From a virus: a DNA stretch of 64,000 bases. Both the position numbers and the translations under genes were made by a program. Numbering within the stretch: position 1 is the first letter of the stretch; each line of letters starts with the position of its first letter. The notes beneath the pieces are model-generated. The model had not been told where the DNA came from. It searched no databases and saw only the letters and a program-made list of their open reading frames with translations. Of the stretch, positions 38,979 to 48,848 are shown in pieces. The stretch spans positions 122,880-186,879 of the IMG/VR virus record IMGVR_UViG_3300018055_000001, one strand, 5' to 3'.

Positions 38979-41900
38979 TGCCGCTTTCAAGCTCACAGAT
39001 TGCTCAGTTGAATGGCTCGTTTCAGCAGCAATACCTGATGCAGCAGCAATTGTCGCAAGGCATACAACCTCCCAGCTACAACATCGGCGGGTACAACACT
39101 GGAGCGCAAAACGAGGGACTTGCCGGGCGCGCGATGAACACCGCCACTGCCGTCGGTGCCCCCATGGCCACGTTGGGCATGGGCCTATTGGGCGTCGACC
39201 CAATATCCATGGGGGTCAAGTACGGCATGTCCGCCGGTGCCTCTGGTGGTCTTGGGGCAGGTCTGGCCGTGGGCGCGGGTGTTGCCGGAGTCGGCATGCT
39301 TGGTGTTGGCGCCGTTGGGTACATGGGCAATCAGATGATGCAGGGGGCGCAGCAATCCCAGCAGTTCAACCAGGGAATGCGCTCGAGCTTCGCCTTTGCC
39401 AATCCTCATGGGCAGCACGGCCGTGGCTTCTCTGAAGGGGACATTCACCAGATCGGTGGATCGCTGCGCGGCATGGCCGCCGGCGGCATGAGTGGCGCCA
39501 ATTTTGGAGGCACGTCGGATCAGTTCCAGTTGGGTCCAAGCTTCGCCGAGCTAGGCAGGTTGGCAGCCAATATGGGCCGTATGGGGCTCGCCGATGGCGT
39601 GCGAAACGCCAAGGAGTTCACCGACAAGTTCAAAGAGATGATGAAGTCGGTGAAATCCATCGCCGAGGACATGGGCGCCACTTTGGAGGAAGCCCAGAAG
39701 ACGATGGCCTCTATGAAGGGGTCGGGAGTCTTCGGGCGGCAAGCGGGAGTGAGTCACGCGATACGCGCGGCGGCGGTCGGCGGCGGGTTGGCGACCACCG
39801 AGGTTACAGGGATGATGAACATCGGCTCTCAAATCAGCCGCATGTTCGGTGGAACTGGGCGTCAGGGCGCCATGGGTGGCATCAAAGCCATAGAGAATGT
39901 GGGCGCTTCCATCCAGACTGGTGTGCTGAGTGAGGAGGACATTTACCAGGCCACTGGATTGACAGGCGCCGAGGGGCGGCAGGCAATGGCTCAGCAAGGC
40001 CTCCTCCAGACTGGCTCCTTCCTGAAGTCTTCGAAGGGGCGTTGGCTTGTGGCGTCCTTGGCGGGGAAGAATGGTCAGCTCGATGCTAGCTCTGTGGCTG
40101 ATTTCATGTCGGGGGGCATGGGTGTGAATGACACCCGTGGTGCGGCGCATCGGAACTTGAGCAAGGTAGGAAGGGCCAACTTCATTCGGAACGAAGGCCG
40201 GTTGCGCGGCGCGGTAATGGAGCAATTCGGGGACATGGCCCCTGCGATGGCGATGATGGGGTGGGCGCAGGGCAAGGGCATTGATATCAACTCGATGGGT
40301 GATCGAGAGATGCTCTTCATGCAGCGCCAGATGGGGCTCGGTCGTGATGAGGCGGACGCGTTGGTGAAGCGCGCCAAGGCATTGCCCCAGCTCATGGAGC
40401 ACCTGCGTGAGTCGAAGGTGGAGGACACGTTTTCTCGAGAGCATGGTCTACGCGCCCAAGGCTCCGGCATTGAAGGAATCAAGCGCAAGCTCGAGGCTGC
40501 ACGAGACCAAGTCAACAACAGCATGCAGAAAGTCGGGCAGGACATCCTCAACTCCACCACTGACATGATTGCTGAGTGGGGCAACAAGCTTTCTGGAGTT
40601 TACGAGGAGCGTGAGATTGAAGTTCAAGATCTCAAGAAGTCTTTGCTCATGGGTGGAGCCGCGGGGAAAACTGCTGTCGCCACATTGACTGGAGGAAACC
40701 TGGGTAAGCCCCTTGGTGGTGGCGGGCCTCACGAGGATATTGGTCAACGCGCGTACATCAGTAAGATGCAGGACTTCCAGTTCTCTACGAGAATGGCCAG
40801 TGCGCAGAGCTTGGGTGCTGGCGACCGAGGCATGATCGAATCCAGGCAGTCCAAACTCTTGGGAGTTTATGCTGCTGGAACCGCTTCGGCGCAGGGGGAA
40901 GATCGCTTGTACCAGTTGCGGGAAGCGTTCAAGGGCGACACTGAAATGCAGAAGTTCCTGCATGGCAAGAACCAAAAGGACACGTTGATGCGCATCCAGG
41001 AGATGGAGGCTCAGCTCAAGATCCCTCCCGAGCGCAGGCTGAGTGAGTCCTTTGACATTCCAAAGTTGCCAGAGTTGGTCGGTGGTGGTGCAGATCACAC
41101 TGATGCGCGTGTCCGAGAACGACTCGGGCATGGATTGCTCGCTACATCGACTTCAGAGGAACGGCTCAAGCAGGTGTCAGATCGTAGTCGTCAAATCGCA
41201 ATGGCTGGTGGCGGCATGGCTGGCGGCATGGCCCCTGGGGGTATCGGCCTATTCGACATCATTGCCGACAAGTTTTTCAACAGAGCAAAGGATGCGCAGG
41301 CGCAAGCAGCGGGGGCGCTGTTTGATAAGAAGGAAACCAGGGAGCTGGCCTTTGGTGTACTTACCGGTGCAGAAGGTGCCAATGATCGCATCAGCAGACG
41401 ACTTATCGAGTTGAGTGGTGACAAGAGCGATGCGGCCATAGGTGAGCGGGGATCCCTTGAGGCAATACAGCATGCTGGCTCTGTCATGTCCGTTGCTAGC
41501 GAACGCGGCGGAGTCAATAATTTGACTGATGCTGATTGGGAAGGTTTGGCCAAGAAGTCTAAGATGTCAGTGGAGGCGATGAAGGCCCAGTTCAATACAG
41601 TGCGTGGGGGTGCCGCGCAGTGGCAGAAAGAGGCTAAGCAGAAGATTGCTGAACAGATCACGCGCACCACCCGCGAAGAAGGTGAGTTCATTCAAGCGGG
41701 AGGCATTGCCAATTACAAGAATGGCGTGTTCAGTCTAACTGAGACAGCAGAGAAGTCTTTGATGAAAAAAGGCGGCAAGGGCGCAGTGCAGGCGGCGCGC
41801 TTGGCCATGACCGCGCAGACAGCGGCGGCCAACATTGGCCCAGAGGGCGAAGGGATTGTGGCCATGGAGTCTGCGAACAGCGACTTCATGAAGGCCATGT

Positions 41901-42457
41901 CTGGATTGAGCACCAAAGAGATACGTGCAGTTGCGTCCTCATTGGCAGGAACCTCCCGTGGTGGGATTGCCTCAGAAGCTGTGATGCGTGGTTCGGCCAT
42001 CGACGCGAGTAAGGGTAAGCGTGGGGTGGGCGGAGCCTTCGCTGGGGCGATGGGCATGGACTTGACACCTGAGGAGATGGCGCAGTTGAAAGGGGCTGCA
42101 CCAGAGCAGGCTGCCCGAATGCTGGCATCCAAGCTTGGGCTTGGGGACGATAAGAACCTTATGGGCGGACTCACTGAGGCAATGAAGACTGCTTCTAAAA
42201 AGGGTGGGGGTGCCGCAGGTAGTGTCCTGTTGAGCCAGACTTTGCAGAACGACCCAGAGGCTAGGAAGAAACTCGAGGAGCTTGCCAAGGGGAAGGGTTC
42301 CCCCGAGGGGAAGATCATCGACAAGATTGGAGAGGGCAACAACTACTTGAAGGCGCTGGTACAATCCAATGATGCGGCCAAGGCCCAACTTGCTGTCATT
42401 GCCGGTAATACTAAGGACTATTCACCTGACGGCGAGCAGCACCAAACTAAGAAGTGA
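38978..42457 (+). CDS. Tape measure protein candidate
   Basis: 1,159 residues, the longest plus-strand gene here. Gln-rich start, then a Gly/Ala/Met hydrophobic region at about 45-125 (GASGGLGAGLAVGAGVAGVG), long helical stretches with coiled-coil character (residues 200-260, 480-560), more Gly-rich segments (AMAGGGMAGGMAPGGIGLF) and a helical C-terminus. Length, helix content and membrane-like patches fit a tape measure, which sets tail length and enters the host membrane. It lies 10 kb after the chaperone, unlike the usual adjacency. Confidence 0.65.
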   Translation: MPLSSSQIAQLNGSFQQQYLMQQQLSQGIQPPSYNIGGYNTGAQNEGLAGRAMNTATAVGAPMATLGMGLLGVDPISMGVKYGMSAGASGGLGAGLAVGAGVAGVGMLGVGAVGYMGNQMMQGAQQSQQFNQGMRSSFAFANPHGQHGRGFSEGDIHQIGGSLRGMAAGGMSGANFGGTSDQFQLGPSFAELGRLAANMGRMGLADGVRNAKEFTDKFKEMMKSVKSIAEDMGATLEEAQKTMASMKGSGVFGRQAGVSHAIRAAAVGGGLATTEVTGMMNIGSQISRMFGGTGRQGAMGGIKAIENVGASIQTGVLSEEDIYQATGLTGAEGRQAMAQQGLLQTGSFLKSSKGRWLVASLAGKNGQLDASSVADFMSGGMGVNDTRGAAHRNLSKVGRANFIRNEGRLRGAVMEQFGDMAPAMAMMGWAQGKGIDINSMGDREMLFMQRQMGLGRDEADALVKRAKALPQLMEHLRESKVEDTFSREHGLRAQGSGIEGIKRKLEAARDQVNNSMQKVGQDILNSTTDMIAEWGNKLSGVYEEREIEVQDLKKSLLMGGAAGKTAVATLTGGNLGKPLGGGGPHEDIGQRAYISKMQDFQFSTRMASAQSLGAGDRGMIESRQSKLLGVYAAGTASAQGEDRLYQLREAFKGDTEMQKFLHGKNQKDTLMRIQEMEAQLKIPPERRLSESFDIPKLPELVGGGADHTDARVRERLGHGLLATSTSEERLKQVSDRSRQIAMAGGGMAGGMAPGGIGLFDIIADKFFNRAKDAQAQAAGALFDKKETRELAFGVLTGAEGANDRISRRLIELSGDKSDAAIGERGSLEAIQHAGSVMSVASERGGVNNLTDADWEGLAKKSKMSVEAMKAQFNTVRGGAAQWQKEAKQKIAEQITRTTREEGEFIQAGGIANYKNGVFSLTETAEKSLMKKGGKGAVQAARLAMTAQTAAANIGPEGEGIVAMESANSDFMKAMSGLSTKEIRAVASSLAGTSRGGIASEAVMRGSAIDASKGKRGVGGAFAGAMGMDLTPEEMAQLKGAAPEQAARMLASKLGLGDDKNLMGGLTEAMKTASKKGGGAAGSVLLSQTLQNDPEARKKLEELAKGKGSPEGKIIDKIGEGNNYLKALVQSNDAAKAQLAVIAGNTKDYSPDGEQHQTKK

Positions 42458-42461
42458 TTGA

Positions 42462-42731
42462 ATGGCTAGATCTCTTTTGTATCAACCGAGTACAACCATG
42501 CATGTACCGCCTGGGTGTGGGCAGTGCGACCGCGTTGAGATCCCAGTGTCTCTCCGTAAGAACGGGCGTATCTATCGCTTTGTGCTGCGCGACAAGATTG
42601 TTCCGGAGGATCTTGTAATTGTGATGATGAAGGCCGCGGCGTTCGCCATCTCCCAAGGTGAAGCCTACGCTGGTACGCCTCCTGCAAGGCAGCTTCGAGA
42701 TTTCCTCATCAAGCAAGATACCGTAATTTGA
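42462..42731 (+). CDS. Small conserved-looking protein after the tape measure
   Basis: 89 residues, starting 4 bases after the stop. CGQCDRVEIP near residue 19, then a strand pair and a helix (LVIVMMKAAAFAISQGEAYA). Possibly a tail protein; family unknown. Confidence 0.6.
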   Translation: MARSLLYQPSTTMHVPPGCGQCDRVEIPVSLRKNGRIYRFVLRDKIVPEDLVIVMMKAAAFAISQGEAYAGTPPARQLRDFLIKQDTVI

Positions 42732-42746
42732 GGGGCTAGTTTTGGG

Positions 42747-42768
42747 GCACGGCCCCGTCGGGCCGTGC
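42747..42768 (+). terminator. Strong hairpin after the tape measure operon
   Basis: Perfect 9-bp GC-rich stem GCACGGCCC/GGGCCGTGC with loop CGTC. It lacks a clear T run, so termination efficiency is uncertain. The gap 42732-42878 also has the CTTATCCCCG word. Confidence 0.55.
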
Positions 42769-42826
42769 TGTGCGCCGTTTAGCATCATGCCTCTCGTCAA
42801 AGTGCTTATGTGCTCCCATTGTTTGT

Positions 42827-42836
42827 CTTATCCCCG
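42827..42836. promoter_or_regulatory. CTTATCCCCG word upstream of the HNH gene
   Basis: Copy of the repeated word 43 bases before ATG 42879, followed by TATGATAGA at 42862, a possible -10. Confidence 0.4.
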
Positions 42837-42878
42837 GAACCGCTAGTTATTTTTATGAAGGTATGATAGATCCCTTTT

Positions 42879-43460
42879 ATGCCGGCATCGAGGCCATTGG
42901 AAGAAAGGTTCTGGGAGAAAGTCAATAAGCATGGGCGGCTAATGCCGCACATGAAAACATGTTGTTGGGAATGGGCCGCGTCTAAGGACGGGAATGGCTA
43001 CGGGTTGATTGGGCTAGGCCCAGGAAAGCCGCTCGGTAAAGCCAATCGAGTTTCTTGGGAGTTGAGGCACAAAAGAAAGATACCAAGAGGTAAGTGTGCG
43101 TTGCACCACTGTGATAACTCTTCTTGCGTGCGTCTATCTCACTTGTACCTTGGTACCCAAAAGCAAAATGCGGCGGATAGGGAGCGGCGTGGGCGCATGC
43201 ACCATGCAACTGGGGCTGCTCATGGAAGCCACACTCATCCAGAAAGTTTGAGGAGAGGGGATGATCACTGGACTAGACAAGCGCATCCTTGGGCCGGTTC
43301 CTCCAACTGCAAAGCGGTGCTTACGCCTACCTTGGTACTGAGGATACGGGCTGCGTTCAACCCTGCTACAATGGAGTACGTTGACCTAGCAGGTAAGTAC
43401 AACGTGTCTCCATCCACTATAGGCAATATAATTCGCAGGGAAACCTGGGCGAACATCTGA
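42879..43460 (+). CDS. HNH homing endonuclease with C-terminal helix-turn-helix
   Basis: 193 residues. N-terminal FWEKVNKHG and CCWEWAASKDGNGYG, then the HNH core GKCALHHCDNSSCVRLSHLY with HH, N and H ligands. The C-terminus (YVDLAGKYNVSPSTIGNII) is a helix-turn-helix that would bind the target. AT-richer than neighbours. It lies between the tape measure and baseplate genes. Confidence 0.87.
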   Translation: MPASRPLEERFWEKVNKHGRLMPHMKTCCWEWAASKDGNGYGLIGLGPGKPLGKANRVSWELRHKRKIPRGKCALHHCDNSSCVRLSHLYLGTQKQNAADRERRGRMHHATGAAHGSHTHPESLRRGDDHWTRQAHPWAGSSNCKAVLTPTLVLRIRAAFNPATMEYVDLAGKYNVSPSTIGNIIRRETWANI

Positions 43461-43468
43461 GGGAATTT

Positions 43469-45412
43469 ATGTGCGCAGTGTTCGTAGAATTGACGACGGA
43501 TCCATTCGAGGCTAACTACAACAGGCTCAAGAGCAGGAATGATCCGGCGCTCTCCCGCAGTGGGCGCGCTGGTCTATCGAATGTACGTCGTCCCTTGCGC
43601 GGTATGGAGATCAAAGAGGACACGTACGGGGCATTGAAAGTCATTCGATCTGACGGAACTGAAATTCCGTTTCTGGATTCGAGCAATGCATCAGGGGAGT
43701 CCACTTCGTACTCGAACTTCATTCTGCAGTCGGTGCAGGAAGCACGGATGGAGAAACATCAGATCATCGAGACGTTCGGGGACGCTTACATTTACTTTTT
43801 CGGAGAGTCGCCTCGTTTCTTAGAGGTGCAGGCTGTTCTGCTCAACAGCAACGATTTCAACTGGCAAGCAGAGTGGTGGGCGAACTGGGACAGGACATTG
43901 AGGGGCTCAAAATCTGTAGAGAATGGCGCGCGCACATACCTTTTCTACGACGACAACGTAGTTGAAGGGTACATGCTCATGGCACAGGCCGTCACTCTGA
44001 GCACCGAACCTTTCTTGGTGCAGCTCAGTTGGCGTATGTTCATTTCCAGCTACAGGAATGTTTCATTCGTGGGCGACCCGAATTTCCCAGTGGCTGAGTC
44101 TGTTGTACTTCCTCCAGATGTTTCGCTGACTGACGCAGATGCATTCAGCAAGCTTTTGACCGTACTTTCTGACGGGGGCAGGCCTTTGGATGACACCTCA
44201 TCTTGGCCGGACGAGGTAGAGAACAATTCTACAGGAGACTTTGGGACTGTTGGGAGGCTAGTTCAAACGTTGAATCAAGGTGCGCACTCTGTTGCATTCC
44301 CTGCGTCGGTGCAGGCATACATAGATGGTTTGCAGGAGCAAGGGTTCACAGATTCTACTTTTGAGTTGTACAATCAGAAGCCTCTGCGTGGCCTGATCGC
44401 GGATAACTCTGACGAGTACACAGGGTCGGGGGTAATCACAATTGATCCTTATCATGGGGAAACACCCGACTCCATAGATCCACAAGTACGCGGCGCACTC
44501 GAAGTCGATGACTTGTCCCAGGAAGCCATCAGCTGGATGGCGTGCTTTGGCGCAGACATCAATAGCTACCAGGCGTTGAACGGCCTGGGGATGGGAGTCA
44601 CCTTTGGCGCAGGGATCGGTGTTGGTATTGGCTTTGGCGCTGGCATTGGCGCTGGCATTGGGTCAGGGGCCACGTTTGGAGCGACACCCAGGGCTGGTGT
44701 TGGTTTTGGCGGTAGTGCTGGTTCTGGGTTTGGATTTGGTTCAAACCAAAGATCCAACTTCACCGCGGGGGCATTTGCAGGAGCTGGTGCGTTCGGTTTC
44801 GCAGGGGCAGGAGCTGGACTGTCCGCAAATGGATTCACTGCTGCAGGAGTATCCGCAGCTTCCTATTCTGCTGGGTCCCTTGCCTCCATGCAGGACGATG
44901 TCCTCTTCAGCTCGGGAAATTCATCAATTATCGCCGCAGCTGGCGTTGAAACTGGGTATGGTGATCCCGTTTACGGATACGACAGCCCTTATGGTGGACC
45001 CGGGTACGGGAAAGCTGGCTATGGTGACTATGGGGGACTTGGCTTCGGAGCAAGCTTTGGTTCTATGGGAGACCCCGGGTATATGGCTCCAACGAATCTC
45101 ACCCTCGCCAGAGTCGAAAACCAAAGCAGCGATTTGGAACGACTTCTAACGCCCAAGGCTGGGTATGGCACAGGATTTGGAGGGGTTGGTGCTGGTGACA
45201 GCTACGCTGGTCCAGGCGGTGGCTCCTCCGTCTCTGTAGGAGGTGTTGTTAGCGCGTTTGCGATTTTCGCTGCTCCAGGTACCTTGATGCCCGATGGAAA
45301 TGCGCTCACTTCCACGGGGCGTCGTTTGGGATTCACTCCGACTAACCCATACGGTGTCCCGTGCCTTACCCAGTCAAATGCCACAGGCATTGACCTGTTG
45401 AGTCTTCTCTGA
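43469..45412 (+). CDS. Baseplate-type protein with long Gly-rich insert
   Basis: 647 residues, AGGG upstream. Residues 55-220 form a folded domain (YGALKVIRSDGTEIPFLDSS, EWWANWDRTLRGSKSVENGA, YMLMAQAVTLSTEPFLVQLS) resembling tail-tip or tube-cap proteins of large myoviruses. Residues 375-460 are Gly-rich with G-I/F/V-G triplets. Residues 490-540 are Gly/Tyr-rich. The Gly-rich parts might form a stacked polyglycine-II-like sheet. Probable baseplate or adhesin role. Confidence 0.6.
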   Translation: MCAVFVELTTDPFEANYNRLKSRNDPALSRSGRAGLSNVRRPLRGMEIKEDTYGALKVIRSDGTEIPFLDSSNASGESTSYSNFILQSVQEARMEKHQIIETFGDAYIYFFGESPRFLEVQAVLLNSNDFNWQAEWWANWDRTLRGSKSVENGARTYLFYDDNVVEGYMLMAQAVTLSTEPFLVQLSWRMFISSYRNVSFVGDPNFPVAESVVLPPDVSLTDADAFSKLLTVLSDGGRPLDDTSSWPDEVENNSTGDFGTVGRLVQTLNQGAHSVAFPASVQAYIDGLQEQGFTDSTFELYNQKPLRGLIADNSDEYTGSGVITIDPYHGETPDSIDPQVRGALEVDDLSQEAISWMACFGADINSYQALNGLGMGVTFGAGIGVGIGFGAGIGAGIGSGATFGATPRAGVGFGGSAGSGFGFGSNQRSNFTAGAFAGAGAFGFAGAGAGLSANGFTAAGVSAASYSAGSLASMQDDVLFSSGNSSIIAAAGVETGYGDPVYGYDSPYGGPGYGKAGYGDYGGLGFGASFGSMGDPGYMAPTNLTLARVENQSSDLERLLTPKAGYGTGFGGVGAGDSYAGPGGGSSVSVGGVVSAFAIFAAPGTLMPDGNALTSTGRRLGFTPTNPYGVPCLTQSNATGIDLLSLL

Positions 45413-45413
45413 C

Positions 45414-48400
45414 ATGACCGCCCATGCTCTGCGGCTGAAGCTCCGAATGTTCCTTGAGGGGATTGAGGTCCCTATCGTAGGAATACAACTGCAATGCTTG
45501 CCGAATGCCCCCCTGATGGCTGCTATCCAAGTGCCTCCGGTGCCGGAGGGCACAAGGCTAAAGCCGCGCACGTTGGTTCACGTTTTCTTCTTGGACCCGT
45601 ACGAGGAGGAGAGTCCACTTTTGTCGGGGTCTCAGGCGGGCACAACATCAAGGAGCATGGATCCATCGTCCTATCAAAAGGTGATGAATCAGGATGAGAC
45701 CGATGTGAATGGAGGTCTAGGGCTAGTAGTTGACGATTTGACCCGGTACAAGCTGTTCTTTGGAGGGGAGTATCTGGGCTTTGAGTGGAGTAAGGATCAA
45801 GCGCAGCGCGCACTCATCATGCAGTGCGCCGACTGGTCCAACTATTGGGATTACGCGTACCAATGGACGAACACTGACTTGTTTGGGCCCGGCATAAAGG
45901 CGTTGTTTTCTGGGGGTTCCACCAATCTGTTCACCGACTTCTTGTCCAGCTCCGCGGAGGTCATTACGACGATACTCAGGACCCCGTCCATCACGTTCCC
46001 CAAGTTGAAGGGGCTCGCAGGAGGTATAGTTCATCTCCTCGAGTCCATCGGCGGTTCGTATTACTACGACAAGAAAATTGCGGGACAGAACATCTTTTTC
46101 ACGCTGGCCGAGCTACGCCTGCACATCAATCAGATGATCATGGCCATCGAGGATGACCCAACCACCTCGAGGCTGCTGGCTCTACAGGGTTACACCAGCA
46201 TGATGAGTCGTCTGCTGGGAGGCATGGGTGGGCAAACCTCCATTCGGCAGAGCATTACTGCGCTGCAGGGTGTTGTATTCCATGAGACTTACGCGCAGCC
46301 TTGCCCCAAGTACATCCCAGGTGTCGACGGGACTGTGAGTGGACAAGTTCGAAAGAAGCTTGAACAGGATCCTGGTACCGTCTTCATTGTCAGGAATGCC
46401 ATTGCGGTTTCGACTGAGCTTGTCTCGATCATCCAACAGCTGCATGTGGCAGACAATCGCCCTGATGTATCGGTGTTTTCTACAGAGGGTACGGTGCAGG
46501 CTAGCCTTCGAAGTCAAATAATCGCCCGGCTTCGTAGGCAACAGCAGTTCATGAACAGCACCATCATGCAGTTACGGAAGGTACGTCCTCCTGTGCCTTC
46601 TGCGTCATCCCTGCTGAATACTGCCGCGCAGAAGATTGGTATAGCAGCCACGAAGACTGTGAAGTGGAATGCCAATAATCCGAAGTCTATTTCTGACGTA
46701 GAAGCTCCTCTCAATGAAGCCATCTCCAGCTTGAATCGTGTGGCGAATCTCACAGTCGTTACTAACTCAAGTAAGAACCGTCAGCCTGCCAGGTTGGCGC
46801 AACAGATTCTTCGCCCCGACGTGTGGTTCAGTGCGCCTCCTAGGTGTAATGTCCTCTTCCCCGAGCACTACAACAGACTGTCGTACAAGCGCAGCTTCAT
46901 GGAGGAACCTACTAGGTTGCTGTTGAAGACCAATGACGAATTCTTCGGGGAGGATGAGCTATTTGACCGTTTCTACTTCGCGCCCAAGACGTCGAGCGTG
47001 AAGAAGAGCAAGGTCAACCTGCAAGCGCTGCTGACGAATGACTTACTTGAGCACGAGCTCTTCACTGGTATTTTGCCTGTATTCGAGAAGATGGGAGAGC
47101 TCAACATTTTTGCCGCCCGTGGTGGTGTGGTCAACGACCGGGTGCCGCAGGTCGGCCTGGCGCAGCGCTCCGCAAACTTCCTCTATTTCAAATACCGTTT
47201 TGCCGCTCGACAGATGACGGTAAGTGGGAGATTCAATCCGTACGTCGCCGTCGGTTTCCCAGGCTTGGTGCTGGACAAGTACGTCGACATCGATACGCTC
47301 AACCTTTACAATGAGCTTTTACAAAAGTCTGGGGCTCCTACGAGGGACATCAACAAGCTTCTGGGCACAGCCTTCCTAGGGAATTTTACTCAGGTCACGT
47401 ACACGGTGAATCAGAGCAGCGGGCAAATGGACATCGTGATGAGTTACCCCCGCCAGCCCGACGAGGGCGTTGAGTATTTGGGTGCCACTGACAAAGAGGA
47501 GACTACAATCAGCAGAAGATTCAACGAGGATGTGACGCGCGTGACCGACGTGGCCTCCATCGGTCAGCCCTCTGTAGAGTCGCTAGGCCCTAACCTAGGC
47601 AGAATCACTAACGTCGAAGAGGTATCGTCTCTGTACAAAGGCAGCCCAAACGCTGTGTCTGTGCGTGATGCGGCCAGCAGCAAGCCTCTGCTGTTGTTCA
47701 GCAGCCAACTTGGGAAGAAGCCTAGGTCTCCGTCTGACCGCAAGCGTGCCAAGGTTCCTGTAGGAGTTGAGGTGGATGCCCGTGACATCGACAAAGATGT
47801 TCTGCGGGAACTAGGTATGTTGCCCACTGGTGGTGGAAACACCTCGTCCAATCAGGAGGCTTCTTTTTACACTCAGCCTAGGCCCGTCACCATTAGGGCG
47901 TATCGACTGCAGGAAGAAGTCCCACGCTACTACCAAGAGACGGTGGACTTGCCGGCAGAAGAGTACATTCGCCCTGGTTGGTATGGGGACATCTGGCATC
48001 CAGCCAAGATTGGGGAAGCCTACGATACGTTCTTCTCGACAGGGGCTATTACTGATCCGCACACCATCAATGATCCCAGTGGTGCTCAGTCCCCGGCCCT
48101 GAATAATGAGTCCAGCGATGCCGTAGCTTCCGCGGCAGAGACCGACGACCCGAATGACCCCCGAACCACAGCCCCAGTGGCATACCAATTGGCTGCTGGA
48201 GCTTCCATAGAACAGGCTGTTGCGTTCCTTCAGGCTACATACAGTCACATCAAGCAGTCGGGATTGGATATTGAACAGTTCATTCGCTCCTACACTTGGC
48301 GGCCAGTCGCCACTTTGATCGACATGTTTGGTACAACCGACCTTCAGCTGAGCCCCGATGGTCAGTACATCGTTCAGGGCATAGAAGGGTTTCACTCCAG

Positions 48401-48575
48401 GGCTTTTGGACCTTACAACGACTTATTCGGCCTGGTGACGGCCGAGCTCGAAGAGGTTGTTGGGTTGCGCCGTGGCACCACTGCTGCGCAAAAAGGCGAC
48501 ACTCGAAAAGTGAAGCAAGACGCGGTGAAGGACTATCTGGCGGGTCTTGGCATCGGTAGAGCCATACTTGGCTAG
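45414..48575 (+). CDS. Large baseplate hub-type protein
   Basis: 1,053 residues, starting one base after the preceding stop. The beginning (LEGIEVPIVGIQLQCLPNAP, LVHVFFLDPYEEES) and RQMTVSGRFNPYVAVGFPGL near residue 600 are typical of hub or gp27-like proteins. A long helical middle and a Pro/Ser-rich linker precede a helical C-terminus. It probably anchors baseplate parts to the tail tube. Confidence 0.65.
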   Translation: MTAHALRLKLRMFLEGIEVPIVGIQLQCLPNAPLMAAIQVPPVPEGTRLKPRTLVHVFFLDPYEEESPLLSGSQAGTTSRSMDPSSYQKVMNQDETDVNGGLGLVVDDLTRYKLFFGGEYLGFEWSKDQAQRALIMQCADWSNYWDYAYQWTNTDLFGPGIKALFSGGSTNLFTDFLSSSAEVITTILRTPSITFPKLKGLAGGIVHLLESIGGSYYYDKKIAGQNIFFTLAELRLHINQMIMAIEDDPTTSRLLALQGYTSMMSRLLGGMGGQTSIRQSITALQGVVFHETYAQPCPKYIPGVDGTVSGQVRKKLEQDPGTVFIVRNAIAVSTELVSIIQQLHVADNRPDVSVFSTEGTVQASLRSQIIARLRRQQQFMNSTIMQLRKVRPPVPSASSLLNTAAQKIGIAATKTVKWNANNPKSISDVEAPLNEAISSLNRVANLTVVTNSSKNRQPARLAQQILRPDVWFSAPPRCNVLFPEHYNRLSYKRSFMEEPTRLLLKTNDEFFGEDELFDRFYFAPKTSSVKKSKVNLQALLTNDLLEHELFTGILPVFEKMGELNIFAARGGVVNDRVPQVGLAQRSANFLYFKYRFAARQMTVSGRFNPYVAVGFPGLVLDKYVDIDTLNLYNELLQKSGAPTRDINKLLGTAFLGNFTQVTYTVNQSSGQMDIVMSYPRQPDEGVEYLGATDKEETTISRRFNEDVTRVTDVASIGQPSVESLGPNLGRITNVEEVSSLYKGSPNAVSVRDAASSKPLLLFSSQLGKKPRSPSDRKRAKVPVGVEVDARDIDKDVLRELGMLPTGGGNTSSNQEASFYTQPRPVTIRAYRLQEEVPRYYQETVDLPAEEYIRPGWYGDIWHPAKIGEAYDTFFSTGAITDPHTINDPSGAQSPALNNESSDAVASAAETDDPNDPRTTAPVAYQLAAGASIEQAVAFLQATYSHIKQSGLDIEQFIRSYTWRPVATLIDMFGTTDLQLSPDGQYIVQGIEGFHSRAFGPYNDLFGLVTAELEEVVGLRRGTTAAQKGDTRKVKQDAVKDYLAGLGIGRAILG

Positions 48576-48611
48576 TTCCACTTGGCTCGGCCCCGTGATA
48601 AAACTGATGGC

Positions 48612-48848
48612 ATGGATAGTCCCTCCGTGTACCCAAGTTTCATCGACGAGTTGCAGAAGATTGGGGCAGGCAGAGGTGTCGGAGAACTTCTGTCTCACTT
48701 GGCAGAGCGTCAGGGAGTCCGTCCCTCCATGTTCCCCAGCATCCAACAGGTGAAGAATGTGGCCACCAAGGATCGTAGAAGGGCCGCTGAGATTGCTGGC
48801 AACATCAGGGCTCACTTGAAGTCAATCAAGCAACCAGCGATGGCGTGA
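48612..48848 (+). CDS. Small protein with N-terminal helix motif
   Basis: 78 residues from ATG 48612, with a weak ribosome site. SFIDELQKIGAGRGVGELL near residue 9 carries the shared helix motif; then a basic helix region. TGATG overlap with the next gene. First member of the 48.6-52.6 kb cassette. Confidence 0.65.
   Translation: MDSPSVYPSFIDELQKIGAGRGVGELLSHLAERQGVRPSMFPSIQQVKNVATKDRRRAAEIAGNIRAHLKSIKQPAMA

Noticed and set aside
39551-40444. 297-residue minus-strand frame inside the tape measure gene
   Set aside because: Leu/His/Arg-rich shadow without a start signal.
42787-42846. 19-residue plus-strand frame with Cys-x-x-Cys before the HNH gene
   Set aside because: No ribosome site and overlaps the repeated word; too short to support.
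43469-45412. Diversity-generating retroelement target
   Set aside because: Gly-rich repeats lack a template repeat and no reverse transcriptase is present in the window.
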